From GCA-2715645 sp042095375 (GTDB taxonomy: Bacteria > Bacteroidota > Bacteroidia > Cytophagales > MED-G16): 64,000 bases of DNA. The stretch lies in assembly GCA_042095375.1 (NCBI GenBank), contig JBELBJ010000003.1:35846-99845 (forward strand). Reading direction: 5' to 3'. The translations under genes and the position numbers were made by a program. Positions 8,771 to 17,575 of this stretch are shown one piece after another; position 1 is the first letter of the stretch, and every line of letters begins with the position of its first letter. The notes under the pieces are model-generated. The model was not told where the DNA came from and made no database searches. It saw nothing but the letters and a program-made list of their open reading frames with translations.

Positions 8771-9779
8771 CTATCTAATTTTTACTCTTTTAATCGGAAT
8801 TGATTTATCAAAGTGATGTCTGTATGTATGATGAATTTTTGCAATTTTTACTCCAACTTGTTCAGCTACTTTTATCATATTTGTATTAAAATCTGGAATC
8901 CAATTAAGCTCTAAAATATGATAAGAAAGTTTTTCTTGAATAGTTTTTCTTGTCGCCATAATTAGAGCACCATCCAATCCTTTACCTTGATGAGCTGGTA
9001 CTATTCCAAAAACAAGTCCAACCATTTTTTTACAAGACCTTAAAATTTTTAGATGATAAAAAATTTTTATTTTTGCTATGAGGTTTAATTTTCCATTTAC
9101 ATGTTTAAAGATTTGATTCATTTCAGGAATACATAGAAAAAACCCTACTGGCTCTTCTTTTTCATATGCAAACCACGCTATTTTCTCATCTATTATTGGT
9201 TTTAGTTGATTCATAATTGATTTTGCTTGAAGAGATGACATTTTTGATACACCTGGATATTTTGCCCATGCTTCGTTATAAATTTTTCTAAAATCATTAG
9301 TATACTTTTCTAATTGACTAAGTTTTAAATGTTTGAAATTATAGTTTGGATTTTTCATTGCCACTTTGGCTTTATAATATAATCTTTCTGAAAGGGGTGA
9401 GGTTATTTTTTTTGTGAAAGTAAATTGTTTGAACAAAACTTTAAATCCATAAGTTTCAAATAATTTTTTGTAGTATCTTTTCCCGAAGTTTTGTTGATAA
9501 TTTGGGTTAATATCGAATCCTTCCACAAGACATCCCCACCACTTATCTCTTTCTCCAAAATTAATTGGACCATCCATTCCTTCAATTTTATTTGATTTNN
9601 NNNNNNNNNNNNNNNNNNNNNNNNNNNNNNNNNNNNNNNNNNNNNNNNNNNNNNNNNNNNNNNNNNNNNNNNNNNNNNNNNNNNNNNNNNNNNNNNNNCT
9701 TATCATCTTTATAAATATATAAACCTACATCTATAAATTCTTTTTCCAATTTCTTATTATTGACTTCAATTACTTTCAT
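8771..9779 (-). CDS. GNAT-like N-acetyltransferase, interrupted by an assembly gap
   Basis: The N-terminal 27 codons (MKVIEVNNKKLEKEFIDV..., from ATG 9779) and the C-terminal 275 residues lie on either side of 100 N (9599-9698). The C-terminal part has GMDGPINFGERDKWWGCLVEGF and later LVFGIVPAHQGKGLDGAL, the acetyl-CoA loop of a GNAT fold (Q/R-x-x-G-x-G-like AHQGKGL). This combination is typical of the large YghO-like GNAT proteins of Bacteroidota, about 370-390 residues long. Compared with that, roughly 75-85 residues are missing. Read with exactly 100 N the two parts are out of frame, so the gap length is a placeholder. The substrate is unknown. Confidence 0.75.
9599..9698. other. assembly gap of 100 N
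   Basis: Exactly 100 undetermined bases inside the GNAT-like gene. The coding parts on the two sides (81 and 828 bases) are whole codons, so a true gap inside an intact gene must be a multiple of three; 100 is not. The gap size is therefore nominal. Confidence 0.95.
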
Positions 9780-9828
9780 AAAAAATTATAAAGTTTTTCA
9801 ATATTAACCGCTTAAATAGTTTTCTTTT

Positions 9829-9836
9829 TTAAATTT
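9829..9836 (+). promoter_or_regulatory. candidate -7 box, oadGAB-thrBC
   Basis: TAAATTTG matches TAnnTTTG, 49 nt upstream of the oadG ATG in the 106-bp divergent region. It would serve oadG-oadA-oadB and perhaps thrB-thrC. No clear -33 element was found. Confidence 0.4.
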
Positions 9837-9885
9837 GTAAATCAAAAAACAACATTAATTAAATTCTACTCAAAATTAAAATTTT

Positions 9886-10098
9886 ATGATTTATTCTATT
9901 TCTTTATCAGGATTATTTGTGGTATTTACAGTATTATTTTTTGTATTTTTTGTTGGAAAACAGCTCATTTTAATCACAAATAAATTTTCAGTCAATGTAA
10001 AAAATGAAAAAAAAATTAATGAAATTATTGATTCAAAAATAAGTGATCTTTCAGAAGGTAAAGGAAAAATAATTAAAATAACTAAAATTGATTCTTAG
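9886..10098 (+). CDS. oadG: Na+-translocating decarboxylase gamma subunit (OadG family)
   Basis: A 70-residue protein with one membrane helix near the N-terminus (LSGLFVVFTVLFFVFFVG) and a polar Lys/Glu-rich tail. Size, topology and place immediately before oadA (2 nt apart) fit OadG, which holds the alpha and beta subunits together at the membrane. OadG proteins vary greatly in sequence, so the call relies mainly on context. The short tail lacks an obvious His/Cys Zn-binding end. Confidence 0.75.
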   Translation: MIYSISLSGLFVVFTVLFFVFFVGKQLILITNKFSVNVKNEKKINEIIDSKISDLSEGKGKIIKITKIDS

Positions 10099-10100
10099 CT

Positions 10101-11927
10101 ATGTCTAGAGAAATTAAGCTTTGTTTAGTTTATAGGGACATGTGGCAATCTTCAGGAAAGTTTATGCCTAATGGAAAACAGCTTGAAAAAATAGCTGAAC
10201 CTATTATTAATATGGGTTGTTGGGATAGAATTGAAACTAATGGAGGTGGGTTTGAGCAAATTCAGTTACTAGCTGGTGAAAATCCCAATAAAGTACTAAG
10301 AAAATGGACGAAATCTTTTAACGAAGCAAAAATAAAAACTCAAATGTTAGAAAGAGGACTAAACGCACTTAGCATGTCTCCTGTTTCTAAAGATATTAGA
10401 AAGCTGATGTTTAATGTTAAAAAAAGTCAAGGAACAAATATTTCTAGGTCTTTTGATGGATTAAATGACATAAGAAATTTGAAATATTCAATTGAATATT
10501 CAATTGATGCAAATATGATATCTCAGTCTTGTTTATGTATAACTCATTCAAATATACACACAGTAGAATATTATATTAATTTGGCAAAGGAGTTAATAAA
10601 TATGGGGACAAATGAAATAGCCATTAAAGATATGGCTGGAATAGGAAGGCCAACTTCTTTGGGTAAAATAGTAAGGGGAATAAAGAATTTTAGTCCTAAA
10701 ACTCTTGTACAATATCATGGACATTCAGGTCCCGGATTTTCTGTGGCATCATCCTTAGAGGTTGCTAGAGCTGGTGCAGATATCATTGATGTGGCAATGG
10801 AACCATTATCATGGGGTACAACTCATGCTGATTTATTAACCATACATGAAGTTTTAAAGGACGATGGTTTTATTGTAAAAGATATAAACATGAATGGGTA
10901 TAGAGATGTTAAAAACCTAACTCAAGAATTTATAGATGAAAAATTAGGATATTTTATTAACCCAAAAAACCGTTTCATGAATTCTTTGTTAATTGAATCT
11001 GGTTTACCTGGTGGTATGATGGGTAGTTTAATGTCTGATTTAGAAAAATCGTTATCAAGTTTGAATACTTGGCTATGTAAAAAAAATAAAGAAACTTTAA
11101 ATATTAATGTGTTATTTTCAATGTTATTGGATGAAGTTAAGACTATTTGGCCTATAATGGGTTATCCTCCTTTGGTTACTCCCTATAGTCAGTATGTTAA
11201 AAATGTTGCGTTGGGCAATGTTATATTTGGAATAAAGGGAAAAGAAAAATGGGGTCTGGTGGATGATAATACTTGGGATATGTTGTTAGGAAAGTCTGGC
11301 AAACTACCAGGTTCTCTTGGTGAAGAAATAAATAATCTAGCTTTAAAATCAAATAAAACCTTTTATAATGATGAACCTCAAAATTTATATCCAGATAAAC
11401 TTGATGGTTTAAAAAAAGAAATGAAAGAAAAGGGTTGGGCATTAGGAAAAGATAATGAAGAACTTTTAGAATTTGCTTTGCACAAAAATCAATACATAGA
11501 TTACAAATCTGGAAAAGCAAAGGAAAGTTTTAATCAGATGATCGAGAAGAGCAAAAAAATATTAGTTAAAGATGATAATATTGATTCTAAAAATCAGAAA
11601 GTAAATTCTACCATAATAGAATTAGATGATTCTAAATATAAAGTAGATTATATTATTGAAGATAAAGAAAATAAATATAAAAAAGAGGCTCTCTCTGGAA
11701 TAGAAGTTTTATCTCCGCTTGAAGGAAAGTTTTATTTAACTAAAAATTCAAATCAAAATCAAGTGAAAATTGGAGATCAAATAAAAAAAGGAGATACAAT
11801 TTGCTATATTGAGTCAATGAAAGTTATTAACGCAATTAAATCTGAACATTCTGGTAAAATTGTTCAAATTTGTTTTGAGAATGGTCAAGAGGTTCTTGAT
11901 GATGATGTTTTATTTATTTTAAATTAA
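10101..11927 (+). CDS. oadA: biotin-dependent decarboxylase alpha subunit (oxaloacetate decarboxylase type)
   Basis: A 608-residue protein with an N-terminal carboxyltransferase TIM barrel and a C-terminal biotinyl domain. Seen in the barrel: RDMWQS near the start, SFDGLNDIRN, the metal-site Lys in IKDMAGIGRP, and the metal ligands YHGH (H206, H208). The biotin site is ESMKV with K574. The alpha subunit moves CO2 from the acid to biotin; OadB then decarboxylates carboxybiotin and exports Na+. The first motif differs from the standard RDAHQS...ATRM of classical OadA, marking a divergent subgroup found in Bacteroidota, so the substrate may be oxaloacetate or another 2-oxo or malonyl-type acid. 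A 12-bp tandem duplication (10484-10507) encodes YSIEYSID. Confidence 0.87.
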   Translation: MSREIKLCLVYRDMWQSSGKFMPNGKQLEKIAEPIINMGCWDRIETNGGGFEQIQLLAGENPNKVLRKWTKSFNEAKIKTQMLERGLNALSMSPVSKDIRKLMFNVKKSQGTNISRSFDGLNDIRNLKYSIEYSIDANMISQSCLCITHSNIHTVEYYINLAKELINMGTNEIAIKDMAGIGRPTSLGKIVRGIKNFSPKTLVQYHGHSGPGFSVASSLEVARAGADIIDVAMEPLSWGTTHADLLTIHEVLKDDGFIVKDINMNGYRDVKNLTQEFIDEKLGYFINPKNRFMNSLLIESGLPGGMMGSLMSDLEKSLSSLNTWLCKKNKETLNINVLFSMLLDEVKTIWPIMGYPPLVTPYSQYVKNVALGNVIFGIKGKEKWGLVDDNTWDMLLGKSGKLPGSLGEEINNLALKSNKTFYNDEPQNLYPDKLDGLKKEMKEKGWALGKDNEELLEFALHKNQYIDYKSGKAKESFNQMIEKSKKILVKDDNIDSKNQKVNSTIIELDDSKYKVDYIIEDKENKYKKEALSGIEVLSPLEGKFYLTKNSNQNQVKIGDQIKKGDTICYIESMKVINAIKSEHSGKIVQICFENGQEVLDDDVLFILN

Positions 11928-11929
11928 AA

Positions 11930-13120
11930 ATGAATTTTATAGAAAAGGTATATAATATGACGGGAATTGAAGAGTTGTTAGTCTCTCCATCTATAATTAT
12001 TATGCTAATGATTTCTCTATTTTTACTTTATTTGGGTATAAAAAAGAAATATGAACCTTTATTATTAGTGCCAATTGGTTTTGGTATGTTATTGGCAAAT
12101 TTGCCAGGAGCAAACCTAGGTATTTCTAATATGCTAGAGAATAAAAGCTTAATTGAAATAGCTCAAAATAATGGGATAATTAATTTTTTATATTATGCTT
12201 TGATTAAGTCTGGATTTTTGCCCCCAATAATTTTTATGGGCGTTGGCGCATTAACGGATTTTGGTCCTATGTTAAAAAATTTAAGATTGGTTTTTTTTGG
12301 TGCAGCAGCTCAAATTGGAATTTTTGTTGTTCTCATATCAGCTACTTTGTTCGGGTTACCAGCTAATGAAGCAGCCTCAATTGCTATAATTGGAGGAGCT
12401 GATGGACCAACAGCTATTTATACTTCTATTATTTTAGCTCCGGATTTACTTGGACCAATAGCAATTGCAGCTTATTCATATATGGCATTGGTGCCTGTTA
12501 TTATTCCTTTTGTTGTTAAGTATACAGTTTCAAAAAATGAATTAAGAATAAATATGAAAAAACAAGATGAAAAATTTCCTTCTTCAACTGAAATTAAAAA
12601 TATTGATACTTTAAAAATTATATTTCCAATTATCATAACGATATTAATTTCTATTATAGTACCTTCTGCTGCCCCTCTAATTGGATTATTAATGTTTGGA
12701 AACTTGATAAAAGAAATTGGATCATCAACAGCTAGATTATCAAAGGCAGCATCAGATACAATATTAAATTCTTCAACAATTTTTTTAGGTTTAACTATTG
12801 GAGCCACCATGACACATGAAAGCTTTTTAAATTTTAAAACTTTATCGATTATAGTTGGAGGTTTAATTGCTTTTATTTTGTCTGTTTTGGGTGGTATTTT
12901 AGCTGTTAAAATTTTTAATCTATTTACTCAAAAAAAAATAAACCCATTAATTGGTGCAACTGGATTGAGTGCTGTTCCAATGGCATCAAGAGTATCTAAT
13001 GAAATTGCATTAAAACATGATTCATCAAATCATATAATGCATTATGCTATGGCAAGCAATATTTCTGGGGTAATTGGATCTGCAGTTGCAGCCGGAGTTT
13101 TAATTAGTTTTATTTCATAA
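11930..13120 (+). CDS. oadB: Na+-translocating decarboxylase beta subunit
   Basis: A 396-residue integral membrane protein with about nine to eleven spans. The key motif IGGADGPTAIYTS contains the Asp that in Klebsiella OadB (D203) binds Na+; the later region NISGVIGSAVAAG holds the conserved Asn/Gly of the second Na+ site. It decarboxylates carboxybiotin on OadA and couples this to Na+ export. The start at ATG 11930 is 2 nt after oadA. Together with oadG and oadA this is a complete three-gene Na+ pump. Confidence 0.93.
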   Translation: MNFIEKVYNMTGIEELLVSPSIIIMLMISLFLLYLGIKKKYEPLLLVPIGFGMLLANLPGANLGISNMLENKSLIEIAQNNGIINFLYYALIKSGFLPPIIFMGVGALTDFGPMLKNLRLVFFGAAAQIGIFVVLISATLFGLPANEAASIAIIGGADGPTAIYTSIILAPDLLGPIAIAAYSYMALVPVIIPFVVKYTVSKNELRINMKKQDEKFPSSTEIKNIDTLKIIFPIIITILISIIVPSAAPLIGLLMFGNLIKEIGSSTARLSKAASDTILNSSTIFLGLTIGATMTHESFLNFKTLSIIVGGLIAFILSVLGGILAVKIFNLFTQKKINPLIGATGLSAVPMASRVSNEIALKHDSSNHIMHYAMASNISGVIGSAVAAGVLISFIS

Positions 13121-13124
13121 ATTG

Positions 13125-14069
13125 ATGCTAGATTTTGTTAAAATATTTGCTCCAGCTACAGTTGCAAATGTATCATGTGGGTTCGATTCAATAGGATTTG
13201 CTGTAGATACTATTGGTGATAAAATGACCTTTTCAAAAACCTCAAATAAAGGCGTTACTATTAAAAATATTACAGGAGCTGAAGGTCTAACTTTAGACCC
13301 TACTAAAAATGCTGCTGGTGTAGTTGCCTTAGCTATGCTTAAAGAGTATCCAGTAGATTTTGGTATTGAAATAACTATGCATAAGGGATTTTCTCCCGGA
13401 AGTGGTTTAGGTAGTAGTGCTGCAAGTTCAGGTGGCGCTGCTTTTGGAGTGAATCAATTACTTAATAAACCTTTCAGTATTTTGGAGTTAACTAAATTTG
13501 CCATGCTTGGAGAAGAAATAGCTTGCGGAGCTCCGATTGCAGACAATGTTGCTGCAGTCATTTTTGGAGGTTTTATTCTTATCAGAAGTTATGAACCTTT
13601 AGATGTTATAGAACTTCCTGTTCCTAAAGATTTAAGGGTGGTTGCCATTTATCCTCAAATTGAAATTAAAACAAAAGATGCTAGAGAAGTTTTACCTAAT
13701 CAAATTCCTTTAAAGAAAGCGGTTAAACAATGGGGTAATGTTGGTGGTCTAATTAGCGGTTTATATACTGAAGATTATCGATTGATATCGAATTCCCTTA
13801 TTGATGTAATAGTTGAACCAAAAAGAAAACATTTAATTCCTTACTTTGATCTTGTAAAAAAAGAAGCTATGAATGCTGGAGCTCTTGGAGCTGGTATTTC
13901 TGGGTCTGGTCCAACTATTTTTTCTCTTTGTGAAGGTGACTCTGTTGTTGAAAATGTTTATACAGCGATAAGAGATATTTATAAAAATAAAAATATAAAT
14001 TTTAAACTGTTTTCATCAAAAATAAATACAGAAGGTGTTAAAATAATGGAAACTAAAACTGCTTCTTAA
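13125..14069 (+). CDS. thrB: homoserine kinase
   Basis: I take ATG 13125 as start; the TTG one codon upstream gives only an extra Met. The 314-residue protein is a GHMP kinase: N-terminal FAPATVANVSCGFDSIGFAV, ATP-binding PGSGLGSSAASSGG, and the C-terminal GISGSGPTIFSL loop. It phosphorylates homoserine as the penultimate step to threonine. thrC follows 28 nt downstream, whereas aspartokinase/homoserine dehydrogenase (thrA) is not in the window. It begins 4 nt after oadB, so it may share the decarboxylase transcript. Confidence 0.94.
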   Translation: MLDFVKIFAPATVANVSCGFDSIGFAVDTIGDKMTFSKTSNKGVTIKNITGAEGLTLDPTKNAAGVVALAMLKEYPVDFGIEITMHKGFSPGSGLGSSAASSGGAAFGVNQLLNKPFSILELTKFAMLGEEIACGAPIADNVAAVIFGGFILIRSYEPLDVIELPVPKDLRVVAIYPQIEIKTKDAREVLPNQIPLKKAVKQWGNVGGLISGLYTEDYRLISNSLIDVIVEPKRKHLIPYFDLVKKEAMNAGALGAGISGSGPTIFSLCEGDSVVENVYTAIRDIYKNKNINFKLFSSKINTEGVKIMETKTAS

Positions 14070-14097
14070 ATAGAACTTAAAAATAAAATAGTTTAAA

Positions 14098-15396
14098 GTG
14101 AGATATTATAGTTTAAAAAGGAAATCTCCAGATGTTAGCTTTCAAGAGGCGGTTTTAAATGGTTTAGCTCCAGATAGAAGTTTATACTTCCCAGAAAGCA
14201 TAAGTATTTTACCAAAAAAGTTTTTTGAAAATATTGATCAATATTCTAATGAAGAAATTGCTTATAAAGCTATTAAGCAATTTATAGGTGATGAAATTCC
14301 CAAAGAAGTCTTAAAATATATTATTAAAGATACTTTACACTTTGACTTTCCTATTATTCCTATTAATGATTCTATTGTTACTTTAGAATTGTTTCACGGT
14401 CCCACTATGTCTTTTAAAGATATTGGAGCCAGTTTTATGGCTAGATGCTTAGGCTATTTTAATAGAAAAAATAACAACAAACTTACAGTATTAGTTGCGA
14501 CCTCTGGTGATACTGGAGGCGCTGTAGCACACGGATTTTTAGGAATAAAGGGAATAGAAGTTGTTATTGTTTACCCTACAGGAAAAGTTAGCGATATTCA
14601 GGAAAGACAATTAACAACTTTTGGCCAAAATATAACTGCTATTGAATTATATGGTTATTTTGATGATTGTCAGGAAATGGTTAAAAAGGCTTTTTTAGAT
14701 AATGAAATTAAAAGAAAACTCACCTCTGCTAACTCTATAAATATTGCACGTTGGCTTCCTCAAATGTTTTATTATTTTATTGCTTATAAAAAAGTATACA
14801 AACAAAAAAAGGAAGTTATATTTTCGGTACCTAGCGGAAATTTTGGTAATATTTGTGCAGCTATTATGGCCAAAAGACTAGGCTTGCCAATTAAACATTT
14901 TATAGCATCAACAAATATTAATGATACAGTACCTAATTACTTAGCTAACGGAGTTTACAATCCTAAACCTTCAAAAAATACTATTTCAAATGCAATGGAT
15001 GTTGGAAACCCAAGTAACTTTATACGTATTCAACAATTGTTTGATAATGATTTAAATCTTATGAAGAACTCATTTTCCGCTTATTCTTTTACAGATAAAG
15101 AAACAAAAAATGCTATGAAACAAATTTATAATAATAGTAAATATTTAGCAGATCCTCATGGGGCTGTAGGTTATTTGGGAGCTAAATTATTTCAAAAAAA
15201 ACATTCAAAAAGTTTATGTATTTTTTTGGAAACAGCACATCCGGTAAAGTTTATGGATATCATAAAAGAAACGCTTTCAGTGAGAATAGCAATTCCTGAA
15301 CAAATTAAATCTGTTTTAGAAAAAGAGAAAAAATCAATTAAAATAAAAACATACGAAGAATTAAAACGTTTTTTAAATTCTGAAAAGTTATTGTAA
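14098..15396 (+). CDS. thrC: threonine synthase
   Basis: A 432-residue PLP enzyme with a GTG start (MRYYSLKRKSPDVSFQEAV). The PLP lysine is in MSFKDIGASF, the phosphate-binding loop in VATSGDTGGAVA, and further family motifs are VFSVPSGNFGN-like (IFSVPSGNFGN) and DPHGAVGY. It converts O-phosphohomoserine to threonine. The alignment of the N-terminus with other Flavobacteria threonine synthases supports the GTG start, since no ATG lies nearby. The convergent LOG-family gene ends 22 nt away. Confidence 0.95.
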   Translation: MRYYSLKRKSPDVSFQEAVLNGLAPDRSLYFPESISILPKKFFENIDQYSNEEIAYKAIKQFIGDEIPKEVLKYIIKDTLHFDFPIIPINDSIVTLELFHGPTMSFKDIGASFMARCLGYFNRKNNNKLTVLVATSGDTGGAVAHGFLGIKGIEVVIVYPTGKVSDIQERQLTTFGQNITAIELYGYFDDCQEMVKKAFLDNEIKRKLTSANSINIARWLPQMFYYFIAYKKVYKQKKEVIFSVPSGNFGNICAAIMAKRLGLPIKHFIASTNINDTVPNYLANGVYNPKPSKNTISNAMDVGNPSNFIRIQQLFDNDLNLMKNSFSAYSFTDKETKNAMKQIYNNSKYLADPHGAVGYLGAKLFQKKHSKSLCIFLETAHPVKFMDIIKETLSVRIAIPEQIKSVLEKEKKSIKIKTYEELKRFLNSEKLL

Positions 15397-15418
15397 AATA
15401 GGTTATTGAATAATAATT

Positions 15419-15970
15419 CTATTTATCAATCATTTGATTAATTAAATTTTTTGAAGAATTAGAAACTATTATTTCATCTATAAAATTTTTATCGACAAAA
15501 TTATTTTTTTTCATTAAATGTATGTGCTCAATGATTTTTTCATAGTAATTTGAAAAATTTAAAATACCTATAGGTGCTTTTTTAAGTTTTAATTGTTTCC
15601 ATGTAATTATTTCAAACAGTTCCTCAAGAGTTCCAATACCGCCAGGAAGAGCTACAAAAAAATCTGAAATATCATACATTTTTTGTTTTCTTTCATGCAT
15701 GGAATCTACCAAATGTAATTGAGGTAAATTCTTATTTATTATTTCTTTTTTATCTAAAAATTTTGGAATAATACCAATTACTTTTCCTCCTTGTTTTTGA
15801 ACTTCTTTAGCCATTAATCCCATTAAACCAATTTTAGCACCTCCATATACAAGCTCTAGATCATTTTCTGATATTATTTTAGCTAATTTTATTACTTCTT
15901 TTTGAATTAACTTGTTATTTCCCAAACTAGAACCACAAAAAACACAAATTCTTTTTTTATCCTTTAACAT
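15419..15970 (-). CDS. LOG-family (TIGR00730) nucleotide phosphoribohydrolase
   Basis: A 183-residue Rossmann-like protein with the LOG signature PGGIGTLEELFE and N-terminal ICVFCGSSLGNN. Characterised members cleave cytokinin-riboside or other nucleoside 5-monophosphates to base and ribose phosphate; in bacteria many act as general AMP-type nucleosidases. The second motif MHERKQKMYDISDFFVALPGG is complete, so it should be active. It is a single gene divergent from glyS and convergent with thrC. The preferred nucleotide cannot be told from sequence. Confidence 0.88.
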   Translation of the reverse strand: MLKDKKRICVFCGSSLGNNKLIQKEVIKLAKIISENDLELVYGGAKIGLMGLMAKEVQKQGGKVIGIIPKFLDKKEIINKNLPQLHLVDSMHERKQKMYDISDFFVALPGGIGTLEELFEIITWKQLKLKKAPIGILNFSNYYEKIIEHIHLMKKNNFVDKNFIDEIIVSNSSKNLINQMIDK

Positions 15971-16015
15971 ATGTATATAAACTAAGTTAAGCCTTTATTT
16001 AATTAATCAATATTT

Positions 16016-16023
16016 TATATTTG
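16016..16023 (+). promoter_or_regulatory. candidate -7 box of glyS, next to the start codon
   Basis: TATATTTG fits TAnnTTTG and ends 4 nt before the glyS ATG at 16028. Transcription would begin at or just before the start codon, giving a leaderless or nearly leaderless mRNA. Confidence 0.45.
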
Positions 16024-16027
16024 CCTA

Positions 16028-17575
16028 ATGTTTGATACCCAAGATAATAATTTAAAAAAAATAATTTCTCACTCAAAAGAGTATGGTTTTGTATTTCCTT
16101 CTAGTGAAATTTATGATGGATTAAGTGCAATATATGATTATGGTCCATATGGTGTAGAATTAAAAAATAATTTGAAAGAATATTGGTGGAAATCTATGGT
16201 TCAATTGAATGATAATATATTAGGGATTGATTCGTCAATTTTTATGCATTCAAACACATGGAAAGCTTCAGGTCATGTTGATGCATTTAATGATCCATTA
16301 ATTGATAATAAGGATTCAAAAAAAAGATACAGGGCGGATGTATTAATTGAAGATCATATAGGAAGAATAAAAAAGAAAAAGGAAAAAGAAATATTAAAAG
16401 CAAAAAAAAGATTTAAACAGGCTTTTGATGAAAAAAAGTTTTGTACAACTTCCCCTAGAGTTTTAAAATATATTAACGAAATAGAAAAAATTACAATTAA
16501 ACTAAATGATAATCTAAAATCAAATAATCTAAAAGGCTTAAAGGATTTAATTATTAGTTTGGGAATAAGTGATCCAATTTCTGGAACTAAAAATTGGACG
16601 GATGTTCGCCAATTTAATTTGATGTTTTCTACAGATATGGGTTCTGTTGATTCTAATAAAAATTTAATTTATTTGAGGCCTGAAACTGCTCAAGGAATTT
16701 TTCTTAATTTTTTAAATGTAATTAATTCCAGTAGAATGAGAATACCATTTGGAATTGCTCAAATAGGGAAAGCATTTAGAAATGAAATTATAGCTAGACA
16801 ATTTATATTTAGAATGAGAGAGTTTGAACAAATGGAAATGCAGTTTTTTGTTAGTCCAGGTTCTGAAATGGAGTGGTATAAAAAATGGAAAAATATAAGA
16901 ATTAAATGGCATCATGTACTAAACTTAGGTAATGATAAATATAGATTTCATGATCATAAAAATTTAGCTCATTATGCAAATGCAGCGTGTGATATTGAGT
17001 TTAATTTCCCTATGGGATTTAAAGAATTAGAGGGAGTTCATTCCAGAACTGATTTTGACCTTAAAGCTCATCAAAAATTATCCGGTAAAAAACTTACCTA
17101 TTTTGATCAAAAAGATAATAAGGCATTTTTACCATATGTAATAGAAACTTCAATCGGTCTTGATAGGCTATTTTTAGCAATCCTTTCTGGTTCATATATT
17201 GAGGAGTCATTAGATGATGGATCAAATAGAGTTTACCTTAAAATACCTTTTCCATTGGCACCTATTAAAGTTGCTGTTTTACCTCTTAATGCTAAAGATA
17301 ACTTGCCTGATAAGGCTAAAGAAATATATAATCAATTAAAGATTCAGTTTTCAAGTCAATATGACGAAAAAGATTCAATAGGAAAAAGATATAGAAGACA
17401 AGATGCAATTGGAACACCATTTTGTATAACAGTTGATTACGAATCTTTAGAAACTAATAAAGTAACGATTAGAAATAGAGATTCAATGAAGCAAGAAAGA
17501 GTCTCAGTAGATAAAATAAATAAATACTTAGAAGACAATACTTCCCTTAATATTTTATTAAATCAGTTAGATTAA
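16028..17575 (+). CDS. glyS: glycyl-tRNA synthetase, alpha2 type
   Basis: A 515-residue class II synthetase of the homodimeric (eukaryote/archaea-like) type that Bacteroidota use. It opens with KKIISHSKEYGFVFPSSEIYDG. Class II motif 2 is within the stretch around MRIPFGIAQIGKAFRNEI, and motif 3 is PYVIETSIGLDRLFLAIL. The C-terminal anticodon domain starts near FPLAPIKVAVLPL and has a GTPFCITVDY segment. The stop is directly followed by the exporter gene (no gap), so the two are co-transcribed. The start is supported by a -7 box just upstream. Confidence 0.95.
   Translation: MFDTQDNNLKKIISHSKEYGFVFPSSEIYDGLSAIYDYGPYGVELKNNLKEYWWKSMVQLNDNILGIDSSIFMHSNTWKASGHVDAFNDPLIDNKDSKKRYRADVLIEDHIGRIKKKKEKEILKAKKRFKQAFDEKKFCTTSPRVLKYINEIEKITIKLNDNLKSNNLKGLKDLIISLGISDPISGTKNWTDVRQFNLMFSTDMGSVDSNKNLIYLRPETAQGIFLNFLNVINSSRMRIPFGIAQIGKAFRNEIIARQFIFRMREFEQMEMQFFVSPGSEMEWYKKWKNIRIKWHHVLNLGNDKYRFHDHKNLAHYANAACDIEFNFPMGFKELEGVHSRTDFDLKAHQKLSGKKLTYFDQKDNKAFLPYVIETSIGLDRLFLAILSGSYIEESLDDGSNRVYLKIPFPLAPIKVAVLPLNAKDNLPDKAKEIYNQLKIQFSSQYDEKDSIGKRYRRQDAIGTPFCITVDYESLETNKVTIRNRDSMKQERVSVDKINKYLEDNTSLNILLNQLD

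Noticed and set aside
10484..10507. 12-bp tandem duplication (ATATTCAATTGA twice) in oadA
   Set aside because: In frame, encodes YSIEYSID in a surface helix, and only two copies; likely neutral.
15390..15425. Possible hairpin AAATAG...CTATTT between thrC and the LOG gene
   Set aside because: Six A/T-rich pairs with a long loop and no T-tract; too weak to call a terminator.
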